Source: Pirellulales bacterium (GTDB taxonomy: Bacteria; Planctomycetota; Planctomycetia; Pirellulales; JAEUIK01). Taken from it: a stretch of 64,000 bases of DNA. Below the pieces are notes generated by a model, which was not told the DNA's origin, did no database searches, and saw only the letters and a list, made by a program, of their open reading frames with translations. This document shows positions 51,098 to 59,120 of the stretch, one piece after another. The translations under genes were made by a program, and so were the position numbers. Location of the stretch: positions 248,001 through 312,000 of the forward strand of contig JAHBXR010000004.1 of NCBI GenBank assembly GCA_019636335.1. The letters run 5' to 3'. Numbering within the stretch: the first letter of the stretch is position 1; each line of letters opens with the position of its first letter.

Positions 51098-54000
51098 CTA
51101 TTTCGGCCCGAGCAGTCGGTCGAGTTGCTTGTTCAATTCACCCTTCAGCACGCTGCCGGCGGCGTTGCCGATGAACTGCGCGTTCGCCTGCGCTAGCGCC
51201 TGCTGGTTGATCTTGGGTTGATCGAGCGTGCCCCCGATCGGCAGACGAATCGTCTGCCCCTTGATCGCGTCCCCCAGGGGATTGTTGCCGATCCACTTGG
51301 GAGGCACCGGCATCTCGGCCATGAGCGCCAGAGTGCGGTCGAGCCCCACCGAGCCCTGGGTGCGAATCGTCAGGTCGGGAAAGACCAGCGCGAGATCGCG
51401 ATGGTAGACGCGGCCGTCGACCAACTTGAACGGCACGACCGACTCCTTGCTCAGCTTGGCGCCCGAGGGCCGATTCAGCAGCACGGCCAACTCTTGCACC
51501 AGGGGCCCGGGACCGATCTCGACCGTATGGACCGTGAACTTGCCCTCGACGCTGCTCTGCTTGTAATCCGCCAGCGGCACGCGCGACGTTTCGAGATCGA
51601 TCGAAAACTTGCCTTGCGCCGTGGTCACGCCCGACAGGACCGGCGCGACATACTGTAGCGCGTTGTTGCACATCTCGGGCGTGATGCGCACGTTCTGCAC
51701 GATCCGCCCGCCGGGAATGATCAACTCGCGCGGATCGGGCGCCAAGCGAATGCGCGGCGCCACGCGGACGAGCCCTTCGTTCACGGGCAGCTCGATCCAG
51801 TTGGTTTCGAACATGCCATTGTCGATGTGGATCGTGGCCTGCCCTTTCCCGCCCTGGAAGCCATAGGCCGACAGGCTCGACCAGCCCAGCGAGGTATCGA
51901 GCCGCAGTCGTTCGAGCGATGACTTCTCGGGGGGGGCATTCGGGGCCGGAGTCGCCGCCGAGCCCATCCCCCATTGCAGGGCGATGTTACGCGTCTCGCG
52001 TCCGGCGATCTGTACCTGGGCCCCCAGATAGGGCTCGAGCATGGGACGCAGTTGCGCGAAGTCGTAGTTCAACTTGCCGGCCAGATCGAGGTAGCGCTCG
52101 CTCGACAACTTCGACAGGCTGCCCGACATATCGCAACCGAGTGCCTGCGAGGCGAGCGCGGCGCGTCCGATCTTCAATTGATCGGCCTCGCGGTCGTAGG
52201 TGCAGTTCAAGGCGAGATCCACCTTCGGCTCGCGCACCGTCTGGCCCGACTGGCTGGCGGCCACCAGATCGGTGATGGTCGTGGCGAGATTCGCGGCCAG
52301 GGCCTGGGGATCGTGCGTGAAGTTGAGCTGTCCCTGCACGCGTCCCCAATATTGCGTCGTGGGGGGGAGCGCCGGATCTTGCGTCCAACGCGCCAGGCGA
52401 TGGAGGTCGCCCTGCCAGTTCAAGGCACCGGTGGCCTGCATGGGGGCGTCGGCCGGCATGGCCACGCTGATGTCCTTGGCCTCGGCCACGATCGCCGGAG
52501 AATGGAGCGTGGTGTTCGTCAGGCGCACGGCGCCGGTCTTCTGGTCGTAGTCGGCCGTGGCCTGAAGCTGCATCTGCGGCTCGTCGATGAAGAGGCCGCT
52601 TCCCCAGGCGTGGAAGGGCCGCACGTCGATCCATCCGCGCGTGAGCGAGATACGATCGCTCGAGTAGACGCCCTGTGCGGCCATCTGACAGGCGCCGGTA
52701 AGATCCCAACCGGCCAAGCTACCCACGAAGGGCTCGAGACGGGGCACCCAGTTTTCCAGGATGCCGTTCAAGCGCATTTCCAACGGCCAGGCGCTGGCGG
52801 CGCTTACGTCCTTGACCGGCGAGGCCAGCCACGCTTCGAGCTGGTCCTGTCCGCCGATCACCGTCAGCCGGGCGGTATCGAGCTGCTTGGGCGATCCATC
52901 GACCAGCAGGCCGCTGGCCGTGACCGCGACATTCAGTTTCTCCTCGCTCCAGGGATGCCAGTTCGTGGCGATCAGGCGAAACTTCTCGAGCTGTACTTCC
53001 GAATCGGCCTCGAAGCGGCCATCGAGACGGCGCTTCCAGGTGAGGTGGGCCCAACCATCGCCGGCCAGATCGACCTGCGAAAGATCGATGAAGCGGCCTG
53101 CTTCGGCCGCCAGCTTGTCGAGATCGAACGAAGCCGATGCCGTGACAAAATCCGACGCGCCGGAACCCTGCAGCTCGAGAAACTCCGACTGGCAGAAGAG
53201 ATCGTCGACGACGAAGCCTTGCGGCGTTTCGTGCGCGGCGAGCGTCACTTCGATCGGCTGGTCCCAGGTGATCTGCCGCCCTTGGGCCATTGCCACGACG
53301 TTCGTCGTCACGAGATGGCCATTCCAGGTGAGCCCCTCGGCGCCCGGCGTGCTTTGCAACTGCAACTGCACGACACCCGAGGAGATCTGCGTGTCTTGCC
53401 GCAATCGCACCGTTTCGGGCAAGGCCTTGGCCAGCCGTGCGAGATCGACCTGCGCGTCGACCGAGTAGGGCTGGCTGGTCAGACTGGCCATCAGCCCACG
53501 CGCCGTATCGACCGTACCCTGAAACGATGCTTGTCCCAGATCGCACGCGGCGGCCAGTTGATCGACACGGAGTTGATCGCCGTTCCAGTCGAGCTGGCAG
53601 GGAACCTCGAGCCGAGCAAGCTGCAGTCGGTCGTGGCCCAAGGCGGGGGTGGCCAGCGCCAGTTGATCGGCCACCATGCGGCCGCGCACCGAGGTCCGCG
53701 CGGCGCTCTTGTCGTCGGCTGGTGCGTAGCTGGTCTGCAGGGCCACATTGATCGTGCCCGAGGTGCGCGTCCCCGGTGCGAAGCGGCGCGCCAGGGCATC
53801 GCTGATCGCGGCGGGCAGGTTCTCTGTCTGCAGCGTGATTTCAGCAGGCGAGGTGTTCGGCGTGCCGGCGACGATGGACCAGGGAACCGACAGCTCGGCT
53901 TGGACGCGGCCCGTCTGCACGTCCCCCTCGACGAGTGCCGAGCTCTTGGCCTTGAGCGGTGCGCTGGCAGGGTCGGGCGCCTCGAGCGTGAGCCCCCATT

Positions 54001-54589
54001 GGGCGATCTTCCAGGTCCGCGCGGCGACCTCATCGTGCAAGAGGATCGTTCCGTCGATAATCTCGAGACGCAGGGCCGGCGGCGGCGAGCTCGCTTCGGT
54101 CGAGGGCTCGCTCGGCGTGGCGTCCTCGCCAGCCACGCTGTTCAGCAGATCTTCGATGTTGCTGCCATCGGCGCGGAGCTTGACCTCCATCAGGGGGCGT
54201 TCGATGCGTACCGTGCCGAGATCGCTCTGGCTGAGGGCCAGTCGCCACAGTGCGCGATCGACGTCGACCGCCGCGACTTGCAGCAGCGGTGTCCCCTGGC
54301 GGTCGCTCACCTTGAGGTTCTCGAGCTCGATGCCCGATATCCAGCCGAGCGACGCGGAGCCGAACCGCACGTCGAGGTTGTAGCCGTCGGCGGCGCGGGC
54401 CACGGCCCAGTGCAGCAGCCCCGACTTGGCGATCAACCAGGGAGCGAACCAGAGCCCCGCGACCAGCAACCCGGCCACGATCAGCAAGATCTTTCGCCCG
54501 CGCTTGGGCGGCTGTTCGAACGACGAGGAGTCCTCCACGTCGCGCACCAACTTGCGACGACGATATTGCGTACGATCGGCGGTAGACAT
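51098..54589 (-). CDS. large AsmA-like membrane-anchored protein (1163 aa)
   Basis: The start ATG 54589 gives a cytosolic basic region and a transmembrane anchor (ILLIVAGLLVAGLWFAPWLI, about residues 32-51), followed by a very long beta-rich periplasmic part. Features typical of the AsmA/YhdP group are the opening ARAADGYNLDVRFGSASLGWISGIELENLKV and the C-terminal LPIGGTLDQPKINQQAL, with many repeated beta strands between. Such proteins form hydrophobic grooves and are linked to phospholipid transport between membranes in Gram-negative bacteria. A role in outer-membrane lipid supply is inference. No mla or tam genes are adjacent. It is divergent from the SMP-30 gene. Confidence 0.78.
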   Translation of the reverse strand: MSTADRTQYRRRKLVRDVEDSSSFEQPPKRGRKILLIVAGLLVAGLWFAPWLIAKSGLLHWAVARAADGYNLDVRFGSASLGWISGIELENLKVSDRQGTPLLQVAAVDVDRALWRLALSQSDLGTVRIERPLMEVKLRADGSNIEDLLNSVAGEDATPSEPSTEASSPPPALRLEIIDGTILLHDEVAARTWKIAQWGLTLEAPDPASAPLKAKSSALVEGDVQTGRVQAELSVPWSIVAGTPNTSPAEITLQTENLPAAISDALARRFAPGTRTSGTINVALQTSYAPADDKSAARTSVRGRMVADQLALATPALGHDRLQLARLEVPCQLDWNGDQLRVDQLAAACDLGQASFQGTVDTARGLMASLTSQPYSVDAQVDLARLAKALPETVRLRQDTQISSGVVQLQLQSTPGAEGLTWNGHLVTTNVVAMAQGRQITWDQPIEVTLAAHETPQGFVVDDLFCQSEFLELQGSGASDFVTASASFDLDKLAAEAGRFIDLSQVDLAGDGWAHLTWKRRLDGRFEADSEVQLEKFRLIATNWHPWSEEKLNVAVTASGLLVDGSPKQLDTARLTVIGGQDQLEAWLASPVKDVSAASAWPLEMRLNGILENWVPRLEPFVGSLAGWDLTGACQMAAQGVYSSDRISLTRGWIDVRPFHAWGSGLFIDEPQMQLQATADYDQKTGAVRLTNTTLHSPAIVAEAKDISVAMPADAPMQATGALNWQGDLHRLARWTQDPALPPTTQYWGRVQGQLNFTHDPQALAANLATTITDLVAASQSGQTVREPKVDLALNCTYDREADQLKIGRAALASQALGCDMSGSLSKLSSERYLDLAGKLNYDFAQLRPMLEPYLGAQVQIAGRETRNIALQWGMGSAATPAPNAPPEKSSLERLRLDTSLGWSSLSAYGFQGGKGQATIHIDNGMFETNWIELPVNEGLVRVAPRIRLAPDPRELIIPGGRIVQNVRITPEMCNNALQYVAPVLSGVTTAQGKFSIDLETSRVPLADYKQSSVEGKFTVHTVEIGPGPLVQELAVLLNRPSGAKLSKESVVPFKLVDGRVYHRDLALVFPDLTIRTQGSVGLDRTLALMAEMPVPPKWIGNNPLGDAIKGQTIRLPIGGTLDQPKINQQALAQANAQFIGNAAGSVLKGELNKQLDRLLGPK

Positions 54590-54777
54590 CGCGAGCCATC
54601 CTTGACTGCTGGCGAAGAGAGACGAGCGGGGGCGGCATTGTAGATACGTCGCCGCGCCGGGCCTAGATCGCTCGCGCCGCACGTTTCGCTTGCGGCGCGT
54701 GCGCCCGATCGCTAGCGTGACGTTGCTAGCACGACCGTCGACCCAACACCATTGCGCACCCTGTGACCCGTTCCACC

Positions 54778-55728
54778 ATGACCTTGTTTCACGAACTGCC
54801 GCTGCCCCCCGGCCTCGCGAGCGCGTCGCTCGGCGAAGCTACGTCGCTCGCCTTTACCGAAGGTCCCGCCGTTGGGGCGGATGGGAGCGTCTACTTTTCC
54901 GACATCGAAAACAATTGCATTTACAAGCTGGCGCCCGATGGCGTTCGCACAGTGTTTCGCCAGCCCAGCGGACGGACGAACGGCCAGTGGTTCGATCCGC
55001 AAGGACGGTTGCTGCACTGCGAAGGATCGGAACGTGGACCGGGAGGTGGCCGGCGCGTGACGCGGACGAATCTGCAGACCAGCGCCTACGAAGTCCTGAC
55101 CGAGACCTACGACGGCAAGCGTTACAACTCGCCGAACGATATCTGCACCGATGCGGAAGGGCGTATTTTCTTTACCGACCCGCGCTACGGCGATCGCACG
55201 GACATGGAGCTCGACGTCGAAGGGGTTTATCGCATCGATCTCGACGGCGAGGTGACGCGCATTCTCGGAAATGAGGAAGTCGATCGTCCGAACGGACTGG
55301 CGGTGACGCAGGACGGCCGGCTGCTCTACGTGGTCGACAGTTGCCCGCTGCCCGGTCGCCATCGAAAGATCTGGGCCTTCGATCTCGACGCCCAGGGCAA
55401 TCCGGGACCGGGCCGCGAGGTGTTCGATTTCTCACCCGGTCGTGGTGGCGACGGCATGCGACTGGACGTCGAGGGCAACCTCTATATCGCGGCCGGCATT
55501 ATGGCGCCGCGTGGCCCGCACGAAACGGCCGCGGTTCCGCCGGGCGTGTACGTCATCTCGCCGGAGGGCATGCCGCTGGGGATGATTCCCGTGCTCGAAG
55601 ATCGCGTGACGAATCTCGCCTTTGGCGGTCCCGATGGCCGCACGCTGTACATCACGGCCGGAAAGACGCTGTTCACCACGCGGGTGCCGACGCCGGGCCA
55701 GGTTTCGTTTCCGCGCTGGACCACGTAA
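54778..55728 (+). CDS. SMP-30/gluconolactonase-family protein
   Basis: The 316-residue six-bladed beta-propeller hydrolyses sugar lactones in characterised relatives. FTEGPAVGADGSVYFSDIENNCIYKL contains the metal-site glutamate. Further landmarks are NSPNDICTDAEGRIFFTDPRYG, DRPNGLAVTQDGRLLYVVDS and DGMRLDVEGNLYIA, whose asparagine and aspartate usually complete the calcium site. ATG 54778 is chosen; GTG 54763 would add five residues. No signal peptide is clear, so it is probably cytoplasmic. It is convergent with the pseudopilin gene. Confidence 0.88.
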   Translation: MTLFHELPLPPGLASASLGEATSLAFTEGPAVGADGSVYFSDIENNCIYKLAPDGVRTVFRQPSGRTNGQWFDPQGRLLHCEGSERGPGGGRRVTRTNLQTSAYEVLTETYDGKRYNSPNDICTDAEGRIFFTDPRYGDRTDMELDVEGVYRIDLDGEVTRILGNEEVDRPNGLAVTQDGRLLYVVDSCPLPGRHRKIWAFDLDAQGNPGPGREVFDFSPGRGGDGMRLDVEGNLYIAAGIMAPRGPHETAAVPPGVYVISPEGMPLGMIPVLEDRVTNLAFGGPDGRTLYITAGKTLFTTRVPTPGQVSFPRWTT

Positions 55729-55758
55729 AGCACCTAACGCCGTCGTAAGCGTCAAGGA

Positions 55759-56286
55759 TCAGAGCTGCACGCGCGGCGTGCCGTTGCTGGTGGTGCCTTC
55801 GACATTGGGCGCGATCCGGCCCGTGGCGGCGTCGTAGAACCAGCCGACGATCGCACCGTCGGCCTCGAGCTCCTCGTTCGGCGAGGCGGACGCCGGATCG
55901 TTCGACGGCAGGAAAGCGATCCCTTCGTTAAAGGGATTCGTCAACCCTTGGACGGTGACATACGGTCCATAGGGATAGCGAGAATTCTGGCTGAGCGAGA
56001 TCTCGCCGTTGGCATTCGTGTAGAAGAGCAGATGTAGAAAGGGATGCCAGCCGTCGGTGCCCGGCGGATTGCCCTTGTGTTCGGCGCGGTAACGCTCGAT
56101 CTGCAAGCGGATGTGCTTGACGTTGTACATCAGCGTGGCGTCTTTCGCGTCTTCCGACGAGTCCTGGAAGACCGGCACCACGACCGACGCCAATGCCCCG
56201 AGGATGACGATGATCGTCATCATTTCGATCATCGTAAAGCCGGCACGTCGGCCATTGCGGGCCCGCCTGGATGTCATCGGTCGCAT
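55759..56286 (-). CDS. type II secretion/type IV pilin-like pseudopilin (GspG-like)
   Basis: The leader ends RRAGFTMIEMMTIIVILGALA, with prepilin-peptidase cleavage between G and F and the conserved glutamate at +5, followed by a hydrophobic helix. The 175-residue protein (start ATG 56286, or 56277) has the GspG-like KDATLMYNVKHIRLQIERYRAEHKG and a proline-rich, asparagine-rich C-terminal part (YPYGPYVTVQGLTNPFNEG). It is an orphan: no other secretion or pilus gene is near. Planctomycetes carry many isolated genes of this type. It may serve a distant type II or type IV system. Confidence 0.85.
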   Translation of the reverse strand: MRPMTSRRARNGRRAGFTMIEMMTIIVILGALASVVVPVFQDSSEDAKDATLMYNVKHIRLQIERYRAEHKGNPPGTDGWHPFLHLLFYTNANGEISLSQNSRYPYGPYVTVQGLTNPFNEGIAFLPSNDPASASPNEELEADGAIVGWFYDAATGRIAPNVEGTTSNGTPRVQL

Positions 56287-56536
56287 CGCCTGATTCCGAG
56301 TCTTTGACGCCAACTGGGCACCTGGGGAGGAACGCGACGATCTTCCGCCTGGCAATGCGCACGGTTGCACGTGGCCAGCCTGATGCCTTCTATTAGTTAC
56401 CTACGTCACGGCGGCGCAACGGCCAACAGCCCCCCAGCCATCCGTAACGATTGCATCGAACATACCGCTCTGTCGCGTTATGCCGCGCAGGGCCCGGCAC
56501 GATCAGACTCCCACTCCCGACTCGCGTTGAATCGAT

Positions 56537-57808
56537 ATGCCAGAACCGCACCAGGCGGACACGCGAGGTAATTCGTGGGTCCAGATGTTTGCCCCCGGAT
56601 TGCTCGTGGCCGCCACGGGGGTCGGAGCGGGCGATCTCATCACAAATAGCATCGTTGGCTCGACGGTCGGTGTCGGCGTGCTCTGGGGGGCGGTGCTGGG
56701 CGCCGTCATGAAGTGGTCGGCCGCCGAAGGGATCGCGCGGTGGCAGATGGCCACGGGCACGACCCTGCTCGAAGGCTGGAACGACCGCCTGGGCGCCTGG
56801 GTGCGATGGTGCTTCCTAGCCTACTTCGTGATTTGGTGCCTCAGCGTCGGGTCGGCCTTGGTCAATGGCTGTGGCATCGCCGGAGCCGCGATCCTGCCCG
56901 TCGGCGACGCACAAACCTCGAAGGTCGTCTGGGGCGTCGCCCATTCGCTCGTGGGTCTGGCGCTGGTCTGGTTCGGCGGCTTCAAGAGCTTCGAGCGCGC
57001 GATGTCGGCGCTGGTGGGAGTGATGTTCGTTTCCGTCTTGTTGACGGCGCTCTTCTGTCGACCCGATTGGTCGGCCGTCGCCGAGGGGCTCTTCGTTCCC
57101 TCCATGCCCACGGCGGGACGCCACCATCTACTGGCTGTGCTCGGAGGCGTGGGAGGCACGGTGACGCTGCTGTCGTACGGCTACTGGATTGCCGAGATCG
57201 GGCGCCACGGACAGCAAGGGCTGCGCACCTCGCGAATCGACCTGGCCGCTGGTTACTTGCTGACCGCGTTCTTCGGCGTGGCCATGATTGTTATCGGCTC
57301 GCGCATCCAAATGGAGGAAGGAGACGGCTTTGCCGAATTAGCCACGCGACTGGCCGAACAACTCGAGCTGGTGCTGGGGCCGGCCGGACGATGGATCTTC
57401 CTGTTCGGTTTCTGGGGGGCCGTCTTTACCAGTCTGCTCGGCGTGTGGCAGAGCGCGCCGTACCTGTTCGCCGACTGGCGTTCGCTGGCGCGGGGAGATG
57501 ACGCCGCGACCCGCGCGCGGCTCGATCTTGCCCAGACGCGCGACTATCGCCTGTGGTTGGTCGCGATGGCGATCGTTCCCCTCTTCTCGTTGGGCCTTTC
57601 GGTGAAGATGGTGCAATATGTGTACGCGGTGCTCGGCGGGCTCTTTATCCCGCTGGTCGCGCTGACGCTGCTGTTGCTGAACAACCGCGGCGACTGGGTC
57701 GGTCGCGAGTTCAAGAATGGCTGGTTCATCAATGCCCTGCTCGTGGCCACGCTCGCCTTCTTTGCATACGTTGGAATCGTCGAATTGCTCGAACAACTGA
57801 CCGCCTGA
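56537..57808 (+). CDS. divergent Nramp-like divalent metal transporter
   Basis: The 423-residue protein has about 11 transmembrane segments and the Nramp (SLC11/LeuT-fold) pattern. FAPGLLVAATGVGAGDLITNSIVGSTVG replaces the first helix, where canonical Nramps have DPGN; here the motif reads GAGDLITN. The sixth-helix metal motif (usually MPHN) is also not recognisable (GGTVTLLSYGYWIAEIG). It therefore belongs to the Nramp-related branch that may move Mg, Al or other substrates instead of Mn/Fe. It is followed 25 bases later by an SDR gene on the same strand. Substrate not inferable. Confidence 0.75.
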   Translation: MPEPHQADTRGNSWVQMFAPGLLVAATGVGAGDLITNSIVGSTVGVGVLWGAVLGAVMKWSAAEGIARWQMATGTTLLEGWNDRLGAWVRWCFLAYFVIWCLSVGSALVNGCGIAGAAILPVGDAQTSKVVWGVAHSLVGLALVWFGGFKSFERAMSALVGVMFVSVLLTALFCRPDWSAVAEGLFVPSMPTAGRHHLLAVLGGVGGTVTLLSYGYWIAEIGRHGQQGLRTSRIDLAAGYLLTAFFGVAMIVIGSRIQMEEGDGFAELATRLAEQLELVLGPAGRWIFLFGFWGAVFTSLLGVWQSAPYLFADWRSLARGDDAATRARLDLAQTRDYRLWLVAMAIVPLFSLGLSVKMVQYVYAVLGGLFIPLVALTLLLLNNRGDWVGREFKNGWFINALLVATLAFFAYVGIVELLEQLTA

Positions 57809-57833
57809 CCCCTCTGGATCGACCGAGAACGCC

Positions 57834-58619
57834 ATGCAGCCGGTGACTTTTCTGACGGGGGCCTCCTCGGGGATCGGCCGCGCACTCGCTCCGCTACTGG
57901 CCGCCGACGGTCATGCCGTGGCCTTGGTGGCGCGGCGCGTCCACCTGCTCGATGAAGTCGCCGAGACGATTCGCGCGGCCGGGGGGCGGGCCTTGCCGAT
58001 CGAGTGCGACGTCGCCGACTTCAGCTCGGTACAACTCGCCGTGCAGCGCTGCGAAGACGAGCTAGGCCCCGTCGATCGCCTGATCGCGAACGCCGGCATG
58101 GGACGACCCACGCCGGTCAGGAACTTTCGCTCGTCCGACTTTGAGGTCGCCTTGGCCACAAACTTCATGGGCCTGGTCTACTGCGTCGAAGCCACCCTGC
58201 CAGGCATGTTACGGCGCGGCGGGGGCCAGATCGTGGGCGTCAGCAGCCCCGCAGGTTGGCGCGGCATCCCCGGCAGTGGCGCTTACTCGTCGAGCAAGGC
58301 GGCCATGACCAATCTGCTCGAGAGTCTCCGCATCGAGCTGCTGGATCAACGCGTCTCGGTCACGACGATCGAGCCTGGCTTCGTGCGAACCGAGATGACC
58401 GACCAGAACGATTTCCAGATGCCCTTCCTGCTGGAGCCCGAGGATGCGGCACGGCGGATTCATCGCGCGATTCTCCGGCGGCGGCGCGTGTTCGCGTTTC
58501 CCTGGCAGATCAAGGTTTTGTTCAAGTCGACCAATCTGCTACCCCTGGCCATCTACGATCGCCTGTTTGCTCGTCTGACCCGCCAGCGGAATGCCTTCGC
58601 GGAGGAACAATCGCGCTAG
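57834..58619 (+). CDS. short-chain dehydrogenase/reductase
   Basis: The 261-residue classical SDR shows TGASSGIG (8-15) for NAD(P) binding, the NAG motif in LIANAG, the catalytic serine in IVGVSSPAGW and YSSSK for tyrosine and lysine, then EPGFVRTEM. The arginine after the glycine motif (VARR) suggests NADP(H). The C-terminal 35 residues are hydrophobic and basic (WQIKVLFKSTNLLPLAIYDRLFARL) and may touch the membrane. The substrate is unknown. It begins 25 bases after the Nramp-like gene and probably shares its transcript. A GC hairpin (58631-58648) follows the stop. Confidence 0.9.
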   Translation: MQPVTFLTGASSGIGRALAPLLAADGHAVALVARRVHLLDEVAETIRAAGGRALPIECDVADFSSVQLAVQRCEDELGPVDRLIANAGMGRPTPVRNFRSSDFEVALATNFMGLVYCVEATLPGMLRRGGGQIVGVSSPAGWRGIPGSGAYSSSKAAMTNLLESLRIELLDQRVSVTTIEPGFVRTEMTDQNDFQMPFLLEPEDAARRIHRAILRRRRVFAFPWQIKVLFKSTNLLPLAIYDRLFARLTRQRNAFAEEQSR

Positions 58620-59120
58620 CCCAACGTCGCGTCCGCGAACGCGTGGACAGGGCTACTGGCCGGTCGCGCCCATTCTCGATCGGGCGACGGTTTTACCGCT
58701 CCTTGGCGTACCTTTGCACCACACGTCGCAAAAAAATTTGTACCCGCGCCGTATACGTTTTGACGTATCGCGCGGCGCAACTGCGTTCCGAGCGACATGC
58801 TAGCAGTTGCGCTGGACGACAATCGGGCATTCTGCTGTCGCGCCTATCGACGCTCCAAGCCCCACGCTGTTTCCCAACGGACTTCTTTCCGGCGATCCGC
58901 GCAACCGTGGCAACCTGCGTGAGGCGCGAAGTCTCTGGCGCGCTGCGGACAATGGCTGTGCCGCGCAAGAAGCCCCGCCGATAGGTGCCAACAGCATCGT
59001 GCAGCGGACGCTCGTTTACGTCGCAATCCGAGACGGGACAACGGGCTGCATGTCGAATGAATTGACCCCGTGTCCACAAAAACGACACGAACAATGTCTG
59101 TCTCGGGGAGGGAATCTTCC
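58620..59120. other. intergenic region of 501 bases
   Basis: The gap lies between the SDR and the TonB-dependent receptor, both on the plus strand. It begins with a hairpin, GTCCGCG-AA-CGCG-t-GGAC (58631-58648), that could end the SDR transcript. A lower-GC stretch at 58725-58765 holds an A7-T3 run and the inverted repeat ATACG-ttttga-CGTAT. It may contain the receptor promoter, but I cannot assign -35/-10 boxes. No Fur-like box is evident and no frame looks coding. Confidence 0.45.

Noticed and set aside
58702..58718. Sigma-54-like TTGGCGTACCTTTGCA in the gap before the TonB receptor
   Set aside because: The GG to GC spacing is 11 bases and the -24 element lacks GGCAC.
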